From Nitrosomonas communis (GTDB lineage: Bacteria > Pseudomonadota > Gammaproteobacteria > Burkholderiales > Nitrosomonadaceae): DNA of 64,000 bases. Shown here piece by piece: positions 27,106 through 38,552 of this stretch. Under the pieces are notes generated by a model, which did no database searches, had not been told where the DNA came from, and saw only the letters and a list, made by a program, of their open reading frames with translations. Where the stretch lies: contig NZ_CP011451.1 in NCBI RefSeq assembly GCF_001007935.1, positions 3,224,001-3,288,000 on the forward strand, written 5' to 3'. Each line of letters starts with the position of its first letter. Within the stretch, counting starts at the first letter, position 1. Made by a program: the position numbers and the translations under genes.

Positions 27106-28232
27106 TATTCTGAGAAAAATTCACGCGCTTTTTCCATCCATGATTTTGCCCGTGGGCTATGACGGGAATCATCTTTCTGACTAATATCCTCAAGTTCCTG
27201 TAATAATTCTTTCTGACGTGATGTTAGATTGACAGGTGTTTCTACTACGACATGACATAGGAGATCACCAGCAGCATGACTACGAACCCCTTTTATTCCT
27301 TTGCCCCGCAAGCGAAAAATTTTGCCTGTTTGCGTTTCTGGAGAAATCTTGATCCTTGCATGACCATCCAGTGTTGGCACCTCAATTTCTCCTCCCAATG
27401 CTGCAGCAGTAAAACTGATAGGTATCTCACAATGTAAATCATTGCCATCACGCTGGAACACAGGGTGGCTTGACAAATGAACCACCACATACAAATCCCC
27501 TGGCGGGCCGCCATTGATCCCTGCTTCACCCTCGCCAGTGATGCGAATACGATCACCTGTATCCACACCTTCCGGAATTTTAATATTCAAGGTTTTATGC
27601 TGCTTGACTCGACCTGCACCATGACACGATGAACATGGCGTACTAATTATTTTACCACTGCCATGGCATTTGGGGCATGTTTGCTGAATAGAGAAAAAAC
27701 CTTGTTGCATTCTGACCTGGCCATGTCCATCACAAGTCGTACAGGTTTTGGGAGTAGTTCCAGGCTTGGCACCGTCACCGTGACATGTATCGCAAACCAC
27801 CATAGTTGGAATGCGAATTTTAGTTTCAGCACCGCGAGCAGCTTGCTCCAAGGTGATCTCCAAGTTATAGCGTAAATCAGCACCGCGCTGAATATTAGAG
27901 CGCCCACCACCACCACCACCACCACCACCTCGCATACCAAAGATATCAGTAAAAATATCACTGAACACATCACTAAATCCATGCGCTCCGGCTCCTGCCG
28001 CACTCGCTTCTACCCCTGCATGACCGTATTGGTCATATGCCGCCCGCTTACTGGGATCAGACAGTATCTCATAGGCTTCTTTAGCTTCTTTAAAACGCTC
28101 CTCAGCCTTGGCATCACCGGCATTTCGGTCTGGATGATATTTCATTGCCAGCTTACGATAAGATTTTTTTATTTCATTTTCGTCAGCATCTCTGCTGACA
28201 CCAAGAACGTCATAGTAATCACGTTTACTCAT
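27105..28232 (-). CDS. dnaJ: Chaperone DnaJ (Hsp40)
   Basis: This 375-residue type I Hsp40 starts at 28232 ([18 protein letters not shown]); an ATG 11 codons earlier would add a non-homologous tail. The J domain (1-70) has the HPD motif in [11 protein letters not shown] Gly-rich region (about 80-115, with GGGGGGGGG) and four CxxCxGxG zinc repeats ([32 protein letters not shown]) follow, then the substrate-binding beta domains. DnaJ stimulates the DnaK ATPase and hands over unfolded clients. It is the last gene of the grpE-dnaK-dnaJ heat-shock operon, about 205 bases behind dnaK with a stem-loop between them. All key motifs are present. Confidence 0.98.
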   Translation of the reverse strand: MSKRDYYDVLGVSRDADENEIKKSYRKLAMKYHPDRNAGDAKAEERFKEAKEAYEILSDPSKRAAYDQYGHAGVEASAAGAGAHGFSDVFSDIFTDIFGMRGGGGGGGGGRSNIQRGADLRYNLEITLEQAARGAETKIRIPTMVVCDTCHGDGAKPGTTPKTCTTCDGHGQVRMQQGFFSIQQTCPKCHGSGKIISTPCSSCHGAGRVKQHKTLNIKIPEGVDTGDRIRITGEGEAGINGGPPGDLYVVVHLSSHPVFQRDGNDLHCEIPISFTAAALGGEIEVPTLDGHARIKISPETQTGKIFRLRGKGIKGVRSHAAGDLLCHVVVETPVNLTSRQKELLQELEDISQKDDSRHSPRAKSWMEKAREFFSE

Positions 28233-28361
28233 AAAAGTTTCCGACTTATCAAGACATATCATCAAAGCAGCAAAATTTATTGGTCAAATATTCTGCTAGA
28301 TATACCCATATCCCGATTGAATTCTGATTTATAAAGTTAACCACCTTTTAATAAACACCAA

Positions 28362-28409
28362 GACGCAGAGTAAGCAAGGCATCCTTTTATACCTTTGCAT
28401 CTCCGCGTC
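28362..28409. repeat. Intercistronic stem-loop between dnaK and dnaJ
   Basis: GACGCAGAGTAAGCAAGG and CCTTTGCATCTCCGCGTC form an imperfect inverted repeat of about 18 bp around a 12-base loop. It lies just past the dnaK stop and could lower dnaJ output or protect the dnaK message. No T-tract follows, so it is not an intrinsic terminator. Confidence 0.55.
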
Positions 28410-28437
28410 CTGGCACTAATACAACAAATTGAGAAAA

Positions 28438-30363
28438 TTATTTTTTGTCTTTTACTTCTTCAAACTCAGCATCAACCACTTCACCTTCTACTGGCTTCTC
28501 CTCTTTTTTTGCAGAGGCTGATTCAGCAGACGATTGTGTCGACTGTGCCTGTGAATAAATCTTTTCTGCCAGTTTTTGAGAAGCTTCAGTCAGCTCTTGA
28601 GTCTTTTTATCAATAACATCTTTGTCATTCGATTTAAGCGCTTCTTCCGCTTCTTTCAGTGCAGCTTCAATTTTTGATTTTTCATCTGCCGTCAGTTTGT
28701 CGCCATATTCTGTCAGAGATTTTCTGACTGAATGGATCATAGCATCACATTGATTACGGCTATTGACGAGCTCCAGCGCTTTCTTGTCTTCTTCAGCATG
28801 CGCTTCAGCATCCTTGACCATGCGTTTAATTTCGTCTTCTGCCAAACCCGAGCTTGCCTGTATTTTGATTTTATTCTCCTTACCGGTCGCCTTATCTTTA
28901 GCTGACACATGCAAAATACCATTGGCATCAATATCGAACGTTACTTCGATTTGCGGCATACCACGTGGGGCAGGCGGAATATCCGTCAGGTTAAATTGTC
29001 CCAGGCTTTTGTTCCCAGACGCCATTTCCCGCTCACCTTGCATCACATGAATTGTTACCGCAGTCTGATTATCATCAGCTGTTGAAAACACCTGTTGCGC
29101 CTTGGTCGGGATCGTCGTATTCTTCTGGATCAGCTTGGTCATGACACCCCCCAGGGTTTCAATACCCAACGACAACGGTGTCACATCCAACAACAATACA
29201 TCCTTGACTTCTCCTTGCAGGACGCCGCCTTGTATAGCCGCACCAATTGCAACAGCTTCATCGGGATTGACATCCTTCCGGGGTTCTTTACCAAAAATCT
29301 CCTTGACTTTATCCTGTACTTTGGGCATACGGGTCTGCCCTCCCACCAGGATCACATCATCAATATCTGAGAAAGACAAACCGGCATCTTTAATGGCAGT
29401 ACGACATGGCGCAATGGTACGTTCGACCAATTCTTCAACCAGACTTTCCAATTTCGCACGCGTGATCTTTATGGCAAGATGTTTCGGCCCGGAAGCATCC
29501 GCTGTGATATAAGGCAAATTGACCTCTGTCTGCTGACTGGAAGACAATTCGATCTTCGCTTTCTCTGCCGCATCTTTCAAACGCTGCAATGCAAGCATAT
29601 CTTTTTTCAGATCAATACCGCTTTCTTTCTTGAATTCATCAACCAGATATTCGATTACACGCGAGTCAAAGTCCTCACCGCCAAGGAAGGTATCCCCATT
29701 GGTAGCGAGCACCTCAAATTGATGCTCACCCTCCACCTCTGCAATTTCGATAATGGAAATATCAAAGGTACCACCGCCCAAGTCATATACCGCAATCTTA
29801 CGATCACCTTCTTTTTTATCCATGCCGAAAGCCAAAGCTGCTGCAGTCGGCTCATTGATAATGCGTTTGACTTCCAAACCAGCAATCCGGCCTGCATCCT
29901 TGGTAGCCTGCCGTTGTGAATCATTAAAATAAGCGGGGACTGTAATCACTGCCTCCGTTACCGATTCTCCCAAGTAATCTTCAGCAGTTTTCTTCATTTT
30001 CATCAATACTTGTGCTGAAATCTCTGGTGGCGCAATTTTTCTGCCACGCACTTCAACCCAAGCATCACCATTATCCGCACGAACGATGCTGTATGGCACC
30101 ATTTTAATGTCTTTCTGTACCATCTCTTCGTCAAAACGACGACCGATGAGCCGTTTTACGGCAAATAAGGTATTCTTTGGATTGGTCACAGCTTGACGTT
30201 TAGCCGCCGCACCTACCAGAATCTCATTATCTTCCGTATAGGCCACGATGGAAGGAGTTGTGCGTGCACCTTCTGAATTTTCAATCACCTTGGGCTTGCC
30301 ACTCTCCATCACTGCTACACACGAGTTGGTAGTACCCAAGTCGATCCCAATTATTTTTCCCAT
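28438..30363 (-). CDS. dnaK: Chaperone DnaK (Hsp70)
   Basis: This 641-residue Hsp70 starts at 30363 ([15 protein letters not shown]), with AAAGGA ten bases upstream; an ATG seven codons earlier gives a non-homologous tail. The ATPase domain (1-385) shows the phosphate loops DLGTTNSC and [12 protein letters not shown], plus [10 protein letters not shown]. The conserved linker is [13 protein letters not shown] (about 390-400). The substrate domain and lid follow and end in the Gln/Ser/Glu-rich tail with [10 protein letters not shown]. It is the ATP-driven holder of unfolded proteins in the cytoplasm, with GrpE as nucleotide exchanger and DnaJ as co-chaperone encoded on either side. It is transcribed from the sigma-32 promoter before grpE, about 75 bases behind that gene. 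Confidence 0.99.
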   Translation of the reverse strand: MGKIIGIDLGTTNSCVAVMESGKPKVIENSEGARTTPSIVAYTEDNEILVGAAAKRQAVTNPKNTLFAVKRLIGRRFDEEMVQKDIKMVPYSIVRADNGDAWVEVRGRKIAPPEISAQVLMKMKKTAEDYLGESVTEAVITVPAYFNDSQRQATKDAGRIAGLEVKRIINEPTAAALAFGMDKKEGDRKIAVYDLGGGTFDISIIEIAEVEGEHQFEVLATNGDTFLGGEDFDSRVIEYLVDEFKKESGIDLKKDMLALQRLKDAAEKAKIELSSSQQTEVNLPYITADASGPKHLAIKITRAKLESLVEELVERTIAPCRTAIKDAGLSFSDIDDVILVGGQTRMPKVQDKVKEIFGKEPRKDVNPDEAVAIGAAIQGGVLQGEVKDVLLLDVTPLSLGIETLGGVMTKLIQKNTTIPTKAQQVFSTADDNQTAVTIHVMQGEREMASGNKSLGQFNLTDIPPAPRGMPQIEVTFDIDANGILHVSAKDKATGKENKIKIQASSGLAEDEIKRMVKDAEAHAEEDKKALELVNSRNQCDAMIHSVRKSLTEYGDKLTADEKSKIEAALKEAEEALKSNDKDVIDKKTQELTEASQKLAEKIYSQAQSTQSSAESASAKKEEKPVEGEVVDAEFEEVKDKK

Positions 30364-30437
30364 ATTTACTCGATCCTTTAACAAGTTAAAACTAACAATT
30401 TATCTAAAATCTGGAAATGGAGACTTCTGCCGAAATC

Positions 30438-31025
30438 TCAAGTATCTTTACCCTTTGCAACCGCTACCATTGCCGGACGAATCACCCGATCATGCAGCAT
30501 ATAGCCTTTCTGTAATACCTGGGTAACCGTATTGGGGGCAAGCTCTGATTCCACCATACACATTGCCTGATGCTGATGGGGATCAAATTTCTCACCCTTT
30601 GGATCGATGGACTTAATATTAAATTTCTCAAAAGCAGCCGTCAGCTGCTTGTGTGTCAATTCCACCCCATTTTTAAAATTTTCCAGTGTTGCATTCTCGA
30701 CTACCAGCGCAGCTTCCAGGCTATCCATAACCGCCAGCAATTCACTCGAAAACTTTTCAATAGCATATTTATGCGCATTGGTAACATCTGATTGAGCGCG
30801 CTTACGGATATTTTCGGTATCTGCCTTGGCACGCAACCAAGCATCGTAATGTTCCGCCGCCTTTAACTCGGCCTCTCTTAATAACTCCTCCATAGAGGGC
30901 ATGATCTCTACTTGAGACTCGGTCTCTTGGGCCTTTCTCTCTTTGGAAGCTTCAGCTTCATTTACTTCATTATTTACCGATATCAACTCTTGTTCGTCTG
31001 TTTGTGGTTTGTTTGATTCTTGCAT
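30438..31025 (-). CDS. grpE: Nucleotide exchange factor GrpE
   Basis: This 195-residue protein has the GrpE layout: an acidic disordered start (1-45), a long dimerising helix ([19 protein letters not shown] and the next 50 residues), and the C-terminal beta domain that contacts DnaK. Its signature FDPHQHQAM and [19 protein letters not shown] is clear. It releases ADP from DnaK in the heat-shock cycle. It is the first gene of the operon; the start follows GGGAGG, and the sigma-32 promoter lies 26 bases before the ATG. No unusual features. Confidence 0.97.
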   Translation of the reverse strand: MQESNKPQTDEQELISVNNEVNEAEASKERKAQETESQVEIMPSMEELLREAELKAAEHYDAWLRAKADTENIRKRAQSDVTNAHKYAIEKFSSELLAVMDSLEAALVVENATLENFKNGVELTHKQLTAAFEKFNIKSIDPKGEKFDPHQHQAMCMVESELAPNTVTQVLQKGYMLHDRVIRPAMVAVAKGKDT

Positions 31026-31050
31026 ATTTGCCTCCCGTTTTTGGGTAGTT

Positions 31051-31078
31051 AATTGGGGCAGTTACACCAATTTCAATC
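31051..31078 (-). promoter_or_regulatory. Sigma-32 heat-shock promoter of grpE-dnaK-dnaJ
   Basis: On the minus strand GATTGAAA (31078-31071) is followed after 12 bases by CCCCAATT (31058-31051), close to the RpoH consensus CTTGAAA-N11-16-CCCCATNT. The grpE ATG lies 26 bases further on, leaving room for a short leader. Confidence 0.75.
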
Positions 31079-31174
31079 CATTTCACCCATTTAACATCAA
31101 AAAAATAACATAATCACGAGTAAAACTGATAAAGCACTTTTATAAGGCATTGATATTTTGAAAAAATATCCTCG

Positions 31175-32569
<1,395 letters not shown>

Positions 32570-32658
32570 TTAGCAGGTATTTTAACATAGGCCGTTATAC
32601 CCATGAATGACGCAGACACCTATAATCAGCAATTAAGGCATCGTCAAAGGATAACACT

Positions 32659-33276
32659 ATGAAACTGATTGGCTCGTTGACCTGTCCCTATGTACGCAAA
32701 ATTCGCATCATTCTGGCTGAAAAGCAGATTGGCCATGATTTTGATCTAGACACGCCCTGGGATACCAATACACACGTTGAGTACCACAATCCACTCGGTA
32801 AAATACCTGTGCTACTCATGGATAATGGGAGAACACTGTTTGATTCACGTGTCATTGCAGAATATCTGGATTCTCTCGAGAATACCGGCTCCGCTTTTCG
32901 CCTTATTCCAGAGCCTGGCCCTCAGCGGTGGAGCGTCAAGCGTTGGGAAGCACTAGCAGATGGTATTTGTGATGCGGCAGCCACCATTTTCCTGGAACTT
33001 AAACGCCCTGATATTCAGCAAAGTCATGCATGGATAAGCCGTCAGCAAAATAAAATTGATCTGGGTTTAGCAGCTGCCGCAATGGAATTGAGCAATGATG
33101 ACTGGTGTGAAGGAGAAACCATGACGTTAGCCGATATTGCACTGGGTTGCGCGCTCGGCTACCTGTCCTTTCGTTTCCCACAAATTGAGTGGCGCAACAC
33201 TTATTCCAATCTTACCAAGTTGATTGACAAACTGGCACAACGTGACTCATTTATCAGCACGGCACCTAAGCATTAA
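32659..33276 (+). CDS. Glutathione S-transferase family protein (YibF-like)
   Basis: This 205-residue protein has a thioredoxin-fold N-terminal domain (1-78) with SLTCPYVRKIRI at the active-site end, the cis-Pro motif KIPVL (48-52) and DSRVIAEYL for glutathione binding. An all-helical C-terminal domain (90-200) includes TLADIALGCALGYL, the N-capping box of GSTs. Its short N-terminus and CPYVRK pattern resemble the YibF/beta-type GSTs. The substrate cannot be told from sequence. It converges on mnmA, with 79 bases between the stops. Role in detoxification or redox balance is family knowledge only. Confidence 0.9.
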   Translation: MKLIGSLTCPYVRKIRIILAEKQIGHDFDLDTPWDTNTHVEYHNPLGKIPVLLMDNGRTLFDSRVIAEYLDSLENTGSAFRLIPEPGPQRWSVKRWEALADGICDAAATIFLELKRPDIQQSHAWISRQQNKIDLGLAAAAMELSNDDWCEGETMTLADIALGCALGYLSFRFPQIEWRNTYSNLTKLIDKLAQRDSFISTAPKH

Positions 33277-33355
33277 GCCAAAGCATGCTGGATATTTTGC
33301 TTGGGCACAAAAAATAGATAGGCGAAGAATGAGTCCTACCCACTACCGTAATAAA

Positions 33356-34441
33356 TCATTCGCTGCCAGCAATCACCCCCCCACCCAGACATACCTTGCT
33401 TTCATACACGACCACTGATTGTCCGGGTGTGACTGCCCATTGAGGCTGTGCAAAATCAATCTGGCAACTGCCTTCATCAATACGATTAATAGCACAGGGT
33501 GCATCAGTCTGTCGATAACGTGTTTTAGCGGCATACACCCAGTTGCAATGAGGCGCTTTACCGCTAATCCAGGATAGATCGGTTGCCCATAAGGTGGAAC
33601 GAAGCAATGCCGGATGATCATGCCCCTGTACCACGATCAGGACATTTTTCGCTCTATCCTTACCTGCAACAAACCATGGCTTGTCATTGCCATCTTTTAC
33701 TCCACCAATACCTAACCCCTGCCGTTGGCCAATGGTGTAATACATCAAACCGATATGCTTGCCAACCCTTATTCCATCTGGTGTCTGGATTTCACCTGGC
33801 TCATGCGGTAGATATCGGTTGAGAAATTCACGGAAAGGACGCTCGCCGATAAAACAGATACCGGTACTATCCTTCTTGGAAAAATTGGGTAAATTATGCG
33901 CACGCGCGATTTGACGCACCTCGCGTTTGTAAAGATGCCCGATAGGAAATAGCACTTTAGACAGTTGTGCCTGGTTTAGACGATAGAGAAAATAGCTCTG
34001 ATCTTTGCTGCCATCCTCACCTTTCAACAACCGATACGAACCATGAATGTGACATACCTGCGCATAATGACCCGTGGCAATAAAATCCGCACCCAGCGTA
34101 ATAGCATGATCAAGAAATGCCTTGAATTTAATTTCAGCATTGCATAATACGTCCGGATTGGGTGTTCGCCCCGACTTATATTCTGCAAGAAACAAACTGA
34201 ATACACGTTCTTTATACTCAGCCGAGAAATTGATAACTTCCAGCGGGATATTGATGATATCTGCCACTGATACTGCATCAAGGAAATCCTGGCGGGAAGA
34301 ACAATATTCATCAGTATCATCCTCTTCCCAGTTCTTCATGAACAAACCAATGACCTCGTAACCCTGCTCTTTCAATAGTAAGGCAGCAACAGAAGAATCC
34401 ACTCCACCGGACATCCCTACTATGACACGTTGTTTTTTCAT
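33356..34441 (-). CDS. mnmA: tRNA-specific 2-thiouridylase MnmA
   Basis: This 361-residue ATP-pyrophosphatase makes 2-thiouridine at the wobble base of tRNA-Lys, -Glu and -Gln with sulfur from the IscS/Tus relay. The PP-loop [11 protein letters not shown] opens the protein, and the two redox cysteines are in [12 protein letters not shown] and [12 protein letters not shown]. The start at 34441 ([10 protein letters not shown]) is chosen by homology; the frame is open further upstream but that part overlaps the nudJ gene and has no family likeness. nudJ ends four bases upstream, so the two are one operon, as in many proteobacteria. It is complete and ordinary. Confidence 0.97.
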   Translation of the reverse strand: MKKQRVIVGMSGGVDSSVAALLLKEQGYEVIGLFMKNWEEDDTDEYCSSRQDFLDAVSVADIINIPLEVINFSAEYKERVFSLFLAEYKSGRTPNPDVLCNAEIKFKAFLDHAITLGADFIATGHYAQVCHIHGSYRLLKGEDGSKDQSYFLYRLNQAQLSKVLFPIGHLYKREVRQIARAHNLPNFSKKDSTGICFIGERPFREFLNRYLPHEPGEIQTPDGIRVGKHIGLMYYTIGQRQGLGIGGVKDGNDKPWFVAGKDRAKNVLIVVQGHDHPALLRSTLWATDLSWISGKAPHCNWVYAAKTRYRQTDAPCAINRIDEGSCQIDFAQPQWAVTPGQSVVVYESKVCLGGGVIAGSE

Positions 34442-34445
34442 ATTT

Positions 34446-34895
34446 TCAATCGTAATGTATAAGAATTTCCAGAGGATAGCGTTTGCCAGCCAAATAATCC
34501 TCAATACATTGCATGACGAGCGGGCTGCGATGGCAATTTCTTCGTTCACGAATCTCATCCAGATCAAACCAGGCAGCACGCAAAATCCCAGTATCCAGCG
34601 TACGATTTGGATCAAAGCCGGTCACGACACCAGACAGCGCGAAGCGCAAAAAAGTCGTATCAGCAGCACGAGAATGCCAATGATAAATACCAATCAGCCA
34701 TTGCGGAATAAAAGTATAAGCGGTTTCCTCTAGAGTCTCCCGGATACTGGCCTGAATAATCGACTCGTTGGGCTCCAAATGGCCGGCGGGTTGGTTAAGT
34801 TGCATCCCCAGTTCCTGTTGATCTTCCTCTACCAATAGATATTTGCCATTTTGCTCGATAATGGCAGCAACCGTAACATTAGGTTTCCAAATCAT
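34446..34895 (-). CDS. nudJ: NUDIX hydrolase NudJ-like phosphatase
   Basis: This 149-residue protein has a complete Nudix box, [20 protein letters not shown], which binds Mg2+ and hydrolyses nucleoside di/triphosphates or thiamine pyrophosphates. The N-terminus [21 protein letters not shown] and IYHWHSR are typical of the NudJ/YmfB group, which in E. coli and relatives also lies next to mnmA. Its stop is four bases from the mnmA start, so translation is probably coupled. The exact substrate is inferred from the family. Cytoplasmic. Confidence 0.92.
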   Translation of the reverse strand: MIWKPNVTVAAIIEQNGKYLLVEEDQQELGMQLNQPAGHLEPNESIIQASIRETLEETAYTFIPQWLIGIYHWHSRAADTTFLRFALSGVVTGFDPNRTLDTGILRAAWFDLDEIRERRNCHRSPLVMQCIEDYLAGKRYPLEILIHYD

Positions 34896-34985
34896 AGTGG
34901 TTGTACGGATTAATTTAATAAAGAAACGTATCTACAAAACTTGCTATCATCATGCCAGTAATACATTGATGAGAGTATATTTTTC

Positions 34986-35711
34986 ATGCATATTTCAATC
35001 ATTATTCCAGCTTTCAATGAAGAACGTTTGATTGGCCAGTGCCTACGATCTGTTACTGAAGCGCTTGCGGCCAACCATGACTTTGGTTTTACTCACGAAA
35101 TCATTGTGGTCGATAACAATTCTACCGACAACACAGCCAATCTGGCAAAACAGGCCGGGGCGCGCGTCGTTTTTGAACCCATCAACCATATTGCGCGCGC
35201 ACGCACTGCCGGCGCTGCCGCCGCGACCGGTGATTGGCTGATATTTCTGGATGCAGATTGCAGGTTGAATACCGAATTATTAACCGACATCTTTCGATTG
35301 ATCAAGCAAGGCAAGCATGTCGGCGCTGGCAGCACGCTGCTGATGCGAGGACTGCCTTGGTGGGCAAATGCAATATTAAAGCTCTGGACCATGCTGTCTG
35401 TTCTATTCGGCTGGGCGGCGGGTGCATTAATGGTATGTAACAGCAGGGCATTTCATGAAATAGGGGGGTTTAATCTGGAATTATATGCAGCAGAGGAAAT
35501 TGAATTCAGCCAGAAACTCAAGAAATGGGGGCAAGCCCATCATCTCAAATTCACCATTTTAACAGCACATCCACTTGAAACCTCTGCAAGAAAAATTAAA
35601 CTCTATAGCAGACGAGAAGTTTTTGGACAATTTTTGCGTCTTATCCTTCACCCCTACCGATCGCTACATAACAAAAAATGGTTATCGATGTGGTATGACG
35701 GACGACGCTAG
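34986..35711 (+). CDS. Family 2 glycosyltransferase
   Basis: This 241-residue protein has a GT-A fold: ISIIIPAFNEERLIGQCLRS at the start, DNNSTDNTA, and the metal-binding DADCR (about 89-93). The C-terminal half has two hydrophobic helices (ILKLWTMLSVLFGWAAGALM) and FHEIGGFNLELYAAEEIEFS, with the catalytic acidic residues in AAEEIE. Proteins of this type transfer a sugar to a membrane-linked or lipid acceptor. The next gene (membrane protein) begins 15 bases after its stop, so the pair likely acts together. The acceptor is unknown. Confidence 0.9.
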   Translation: MHISIIIPAFNEERLIGQCLRSVTEALAANHDFGFTHEIIVVDNNSTDNTANLAKQAGARVVFEPINHIARARTAGAAAATGDWLIFLDADCRLNTELLTDIFRLIKQGKHVGAGSTLLMRGLPWWANAILKLWTMLSVLFGWAAGALMVCNSRAFHEIGGFNLELYAAEEIEFSQKLKKWGQAHHLKFTILTAHPLETSARKIKLYSRREVFGQFLRLILHPYRSLHNKKWLSMWYDGRR

Positions 35712-35726
35712 CACTTAATAACACCT

Positions 35727-36443
35727 ATGAATCCTACGGAAAATACCGATAAAAGAACGGCTCCTATACAATGGCCCCATGTCCTACTCATCGTTTTATC
35801 TACCATTGTCATCACCATCGCCGGCACTTACTGGGTACTTAAAACCTATATTTTCGCTACCGCATTTATCCCAGTGGTACTGAACACCCAGGAAGAAAAA
35901 ACCCTCCAGGCTAAACTGCATGCCCTCGGTTATGAAGCTGGATTTTCATCAAATACTACCGATACTACGCATATTACGAATCTGAAAAAAAACGGCGAAA
36001 TCGATGAAAGCGGATTCCTGAAACCAGAACCCTACTCCGAAGAAAATGCCCCGCGAGCAATCAGTTTCACCGAACGTGAACTGAACGCGTTACTCGCTAA
36101 AAATACCGATCTTGCACAAAAACTGGCTATTGATCTCACTGATGATCTCGTAAGCGCAAAACTGCTTATCCCACTTGAAGAGGATTTCCCGGTACTGGGC
36201 GGCAAAACGCTCCGTTTCAATGCCGGCATCGGCATGGCCTATCAGCATGACCAACCTGTCATCATCCTCAAAGGTATCAGCATCATGGGTACCCCCATCC
36301 CTAATGCCTGGCTGGGTGGAATAAAAAACATCGATCTTGTCAGTGAATTTGGTGTCGATCCAGGATTCTGGAAATCCTTTTCGGAAGGAATCGAGGATAT
36401 TCAGGTAACTGAGGGCCAAATCAATATCAAACTCAAAGAATAG
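35727..36443 (+). CDS. Membrane-anchored protein of unknown function
   Basis: This 238-residue protein has one N-terminal transmembrane helix (HVLLIVLSTIVITIAGTYWV, about 18-38) and a large periplasmic part of strands and helices. I see no catalytic motif. SFTERELNALLAKN (about 112-125) and the later beta stretches resemble lipid-binding AsmA/YdgA-type folds only vaguely. It follows the glycosyltransferase gene by 15 bases and a 101-bp palindromic element lies about 115 bases after its stop. It may assist the glycosyltransferase, but this is inference. Confidence 0.8.
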   Translation: MNPTENTDKRTAPIQWPHVLLIVLSTIVITIAGTYWVLKTYIFATAFIPVVLNTQEEKTLQAKLHALGYEAGFSSNTTDTTHITNLKKNGEIDESGFLKPEPYSEENAPRAISFTERELNALLAKNTDLAQKLAIDLTDDLVSAKLLIPLEEDFPVLGGKTLRFNAGIGMAYQHDQPVIILKGISIMGTPIPNAWLGGIKNIDLVSEFGVDPGFWKSFSEGIEDIQVTEGQINIKLKE

Positions 36444-36558
36444 CCTGCTTTCTTGCAATAAAATTGGGGTGAACTCTATAACCTTATAAACCATCATCGA
36501 AAAAAGAACCGCTTTCAGGATGATTGGCTTATTATCACTTTACTTTTGAACGTGCTAA

Positions 36559-36659
36559 TTCCATTTTTAAATCAAACCTGACTTTGTCGGCTTCACCTTG
36601 CCGTATTATCGATATTGTCTGCGGCTCGCCTTCGCGTCATTTTTGATTTAGAAATGGAA
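36559..36659. repeat. 101-bp palindromic element (MITE), TAA target duplication
   Basis: Ends TTCCATTTTTAAATC and GATTTAGAAATGGAA are near-perfect inverted copies. TAA lies on both sides (36556-36558 and 36660-36662). The body GTCGGCTTCACCTTG...CTGCGGCTCGCCTTCG is shared with the other copies. Confidence 0.88.
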
Positions 36660-36738
36660 TAACTGGCAGTCTCGGACAATTGTCTTTATATTCTTGAACG
36701 CTATCTTTTCTTTTCCAAAAATTTAAGGATTACCCGCT

Positions 36739-37152
36739 ATGCTTTGGATCAAATCGTTACATATCATTTTTATGGTTACCTGGTTTGCCGGATTGTTTTA
36801 TTTACCCCGGTTATTTGTTTATCATGCCATGTGTACCGATCAAGCAGGAATTGATCGCTTCAAAGTGATGGAGCGTAAACTTTACTACGGCATCATGACA
36901 CCTGGCGCACTATTGACGTTGCTATTTGGAACTTGGCTATGGCTTGGTTATGGTTTTTCCGGGGCCTGGCTATATGCTAAATTAGCTCTGGTCGTGCTGT
37001 TAATCGCCTACCATATATATTGCGGTAAGCTATTAATCGATTTCAAGCATGATCGTAATCAACACGGCCATATTTATTATCGTTGGTTCAACGAAATGCC
37101 TGTTGTCATCCTATTTGCAGTAGTCATCCTCGTCGTGGTCAAACCCTGGTGA
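36739..37152 (+). CDS. hemJ: HemJ-like protoporphyrinogen IX oxidase
   Basis: This 137-residue protein has four transmembrane helices and the HemJ/UPF0093 pattern: KSLHIIFMVTWFAGLFYLPR with the conserved His near residue 8, then MERKLYYGIMTPG and YAKLALVVLLIAYHIYCG with the conserved Lys and His. HemJ oxidises protoporphyrinogen IX to protoporphyrin IX in haem synthesis in bacteria without HemG or HemY. Haem demand suits an organism with many cytochromes. It is a single gene converging on def. Confidence 0.9.
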   Translation: MLWIKSLHIIFMVTWFAGLFYLPRLFVYHAMCTDQAGIDRFKVMERKLYYGIMTPGALLTLLFGTWLWLGYGFSGAWLYAKLALVVLLIAYHIYCGKLLIDFKHDRNQHGHIYYRWFNEMPVVILFAVVILVVVKPW

Positions 37153-37165
37153 TCTCTGACGTGAA

Positions 37166-37699
37166 TTAGTCATCCATGACTTCTTGCCCGGGAAACAGCA
37201 CATCGGTAAAACCGAACGTGCGAAAATCTGTGATTCGCATCGGATAAAGTATACCATGCAGATGATCACATTCATGTTGAACGACCCGTGCATGGAAGCC
37301 TTCTACCCTTCGGTCTATTACATTCCCAAACTGATCAACTCCCTCATAACGAATCCGGGTATAGCGCGGTACCATACCGCGCAGACCGGGAACACTTAAA
37401 CACCCTTCCCAGTCTTCTTCCATTTTTTTCGATAATGGCGCCACAACAGGGTTAATTAACACAGTGAAAGGAACGGCTTCTGCCTCTGGATAGCGTGGAT
37501 TATAGTCCACACCAAATATCACCACTTGCTGGTCGACACCAATTTGCGGAGCAGCCAGCCCTGCACCATTGAGTGCCGCCATAGTATCCTTCATATCCTG
37601 AATGAGCGCATCAAGTTCAGGCGTATTGAATTTATTCACTCTCCTTGCCTCTTGCAGCAGGCGTGGATCTCCCATTTTTAAAACAGCTCTAACCGTCAT
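37166..37699 (-). CDS. def: Peptide deformylase
   Basis: This 177-residue metalloenzyme removes the formyl group from new proteins. All three motifs are intact: [10 protein letters not shown] (45-54), EGCLSVPG with the metal Cys, and QHECDHLHG with the two His ligands and Glu. Length is normal. It is the last gene of ligA-hpt-mtnP-def, overlapping the mtnP end by 11 bases. Nothing odd was seen. Confidence 0.97.
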   Translation of the reverse strand: MTVRAVLKMGDPRLLQEARRVNKFNTPELDALIQDMKDTMAALNGAGLAAPQIGVDQQVVIFGVDYNPRYPEAEAVPFTVLINPVVAPLSKKMEEDWEGCLSVPGLRGMVPRYTRIRYEGVDQFGNVIDRRVEGFHARVVQHECDHLHGILYPMRITDFRTFGFTDVLFPGQEVMDD

Positions 37700-38435
37700 T
37701 TATTTTCACCAAATGTCCTAATATATTTCGCACACTTACCATGGCTTTTTCCAAGACAGCGTAAACCTCTTCTAGTGGAATTGCGCGTACGCTTGTGCCA
37801 CGTCCTGCTGCATGATTCGCAACAGCCGCAATCGCAGCATAAGGCAACCCTAACTCCTTGGCAAGTGCCGCCTCCGGCATACCTGTCATGCCTACCATGT
37901 CTGCCCCATCCTGTTCCAACCGGTTTACTTCTGCTACTGTTTCAAGTCTCGGCCCTTGGGTCACCGCATAAACTCCCCCATCGATAATTTTCTCGTTGGC
38001 CTTTTCCGCTGCTAATAGCAGATGACGGCGGGTTTCCAGACAAAAAGGATGGGTAAAATCAGTATAAGTAATCGGCCTGTCGGTTTTATCAAAATAAGTG
38101 CATTTCCGACCATAGGTATAATCAATGATTTGATCCGGAACAACCACCGTGCTTGGAGTCAAATCTGCGCGTATACCACCTACTGATACGACCGCGATTA
38201 CACTTTTTGGTTTAAATAAACTCAACGCCCAAATATTGGCCTGGTAATTTACTGCATGCGGCGGAATAGTATGACCATGACCATGCCGTGCCAGGAATAC
38301 AATTTCTTGATTATCTATTTTGCCAAAGGTTAATGGACCAGATGGTTCACCATAAGGTGTTCTCACAATCTGACGATGTGATATCTCGAGAGAAGCGAGT
38401 TTGGTCATTCCGCTCCCACCAATAATTGCAAGCAT
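37689..38435 (-). CDS. mtnP: S-methyl-5'-thioinosine/thioadenosine phosphorylase
   Basis: This 248-residue protein is a trimeric purine nucleoside phosphorylase of the MTAP group: [10 protein letters not shown] at the start, [21 protein letters not shown] (phosphate and ribose loops), and [21 protein letters not shown]. At the base-recognition loop it reads VANHAAG; human MTAP has acidic residues there for adenine. The Asn suggests preference for 6-oxopurines, as in Pseudomonas methylthioinosine phosphorylase, which fits the neighbouring hpt. The start at 38435 is chosen by homology; upstream of it a 101-bp MITE fills the leader, ending about 16 bases away. The stop overlaps def. Confidence 0.92.
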   Translation of the reverse strand: MLAIIGGSGMTKLASLEISHRQIVRTPYGEPSGPLTFGKIDNQEIVFLARHGHGHTIPPHAVNYQANIWALSLFKPKSVIAVVSVGGIRADLTPSTVVVPDQIIDYTYGRKCTYFDKTDRPITYTDFTHPFCLETRRHLLLAAEKANEKIIDGGVYAVTQGPRLETVAEVNRLEQDGADMVGMTGMPEAALAKELGLPYAAIAAVANHAAGRGTSVRAIPLEEVYAVLEKAMVSVRNILGHLVKINDG

Positions 38436-38451
38436 ACCTTTTTCCACTTTC

Positions 38452-38552
38452 TTCCATTTCCCAATCAAACATAACGCCAAGATGAACCGCAAACAGTATG
38501 AATAATACGGCAGGGCGGAGCCGACAAAACCAGTTTTGATTTGGAAATAGAA
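38452..38552. repeat. 101-bp palindromic element between hpt and mtnP
   Basis: TTCCATTTCCCAATC and GATTTGGAAATAGAA are its ends. The right flank TTA is the hpt stop codon read from the other strand. The left flank is TTC, one change from a TTA duplication. It makes up nearly the whole hpt-mtnP spacer. Confidence 0.85.

Noticed and set aside
36559..36659. Palindromic copies as plain intrinsic terminators
   Set aside because: No T-tract follows, copies lie in leaders as well as after genes, and target duplications show insertion. A secondary terminator effect is still possible.
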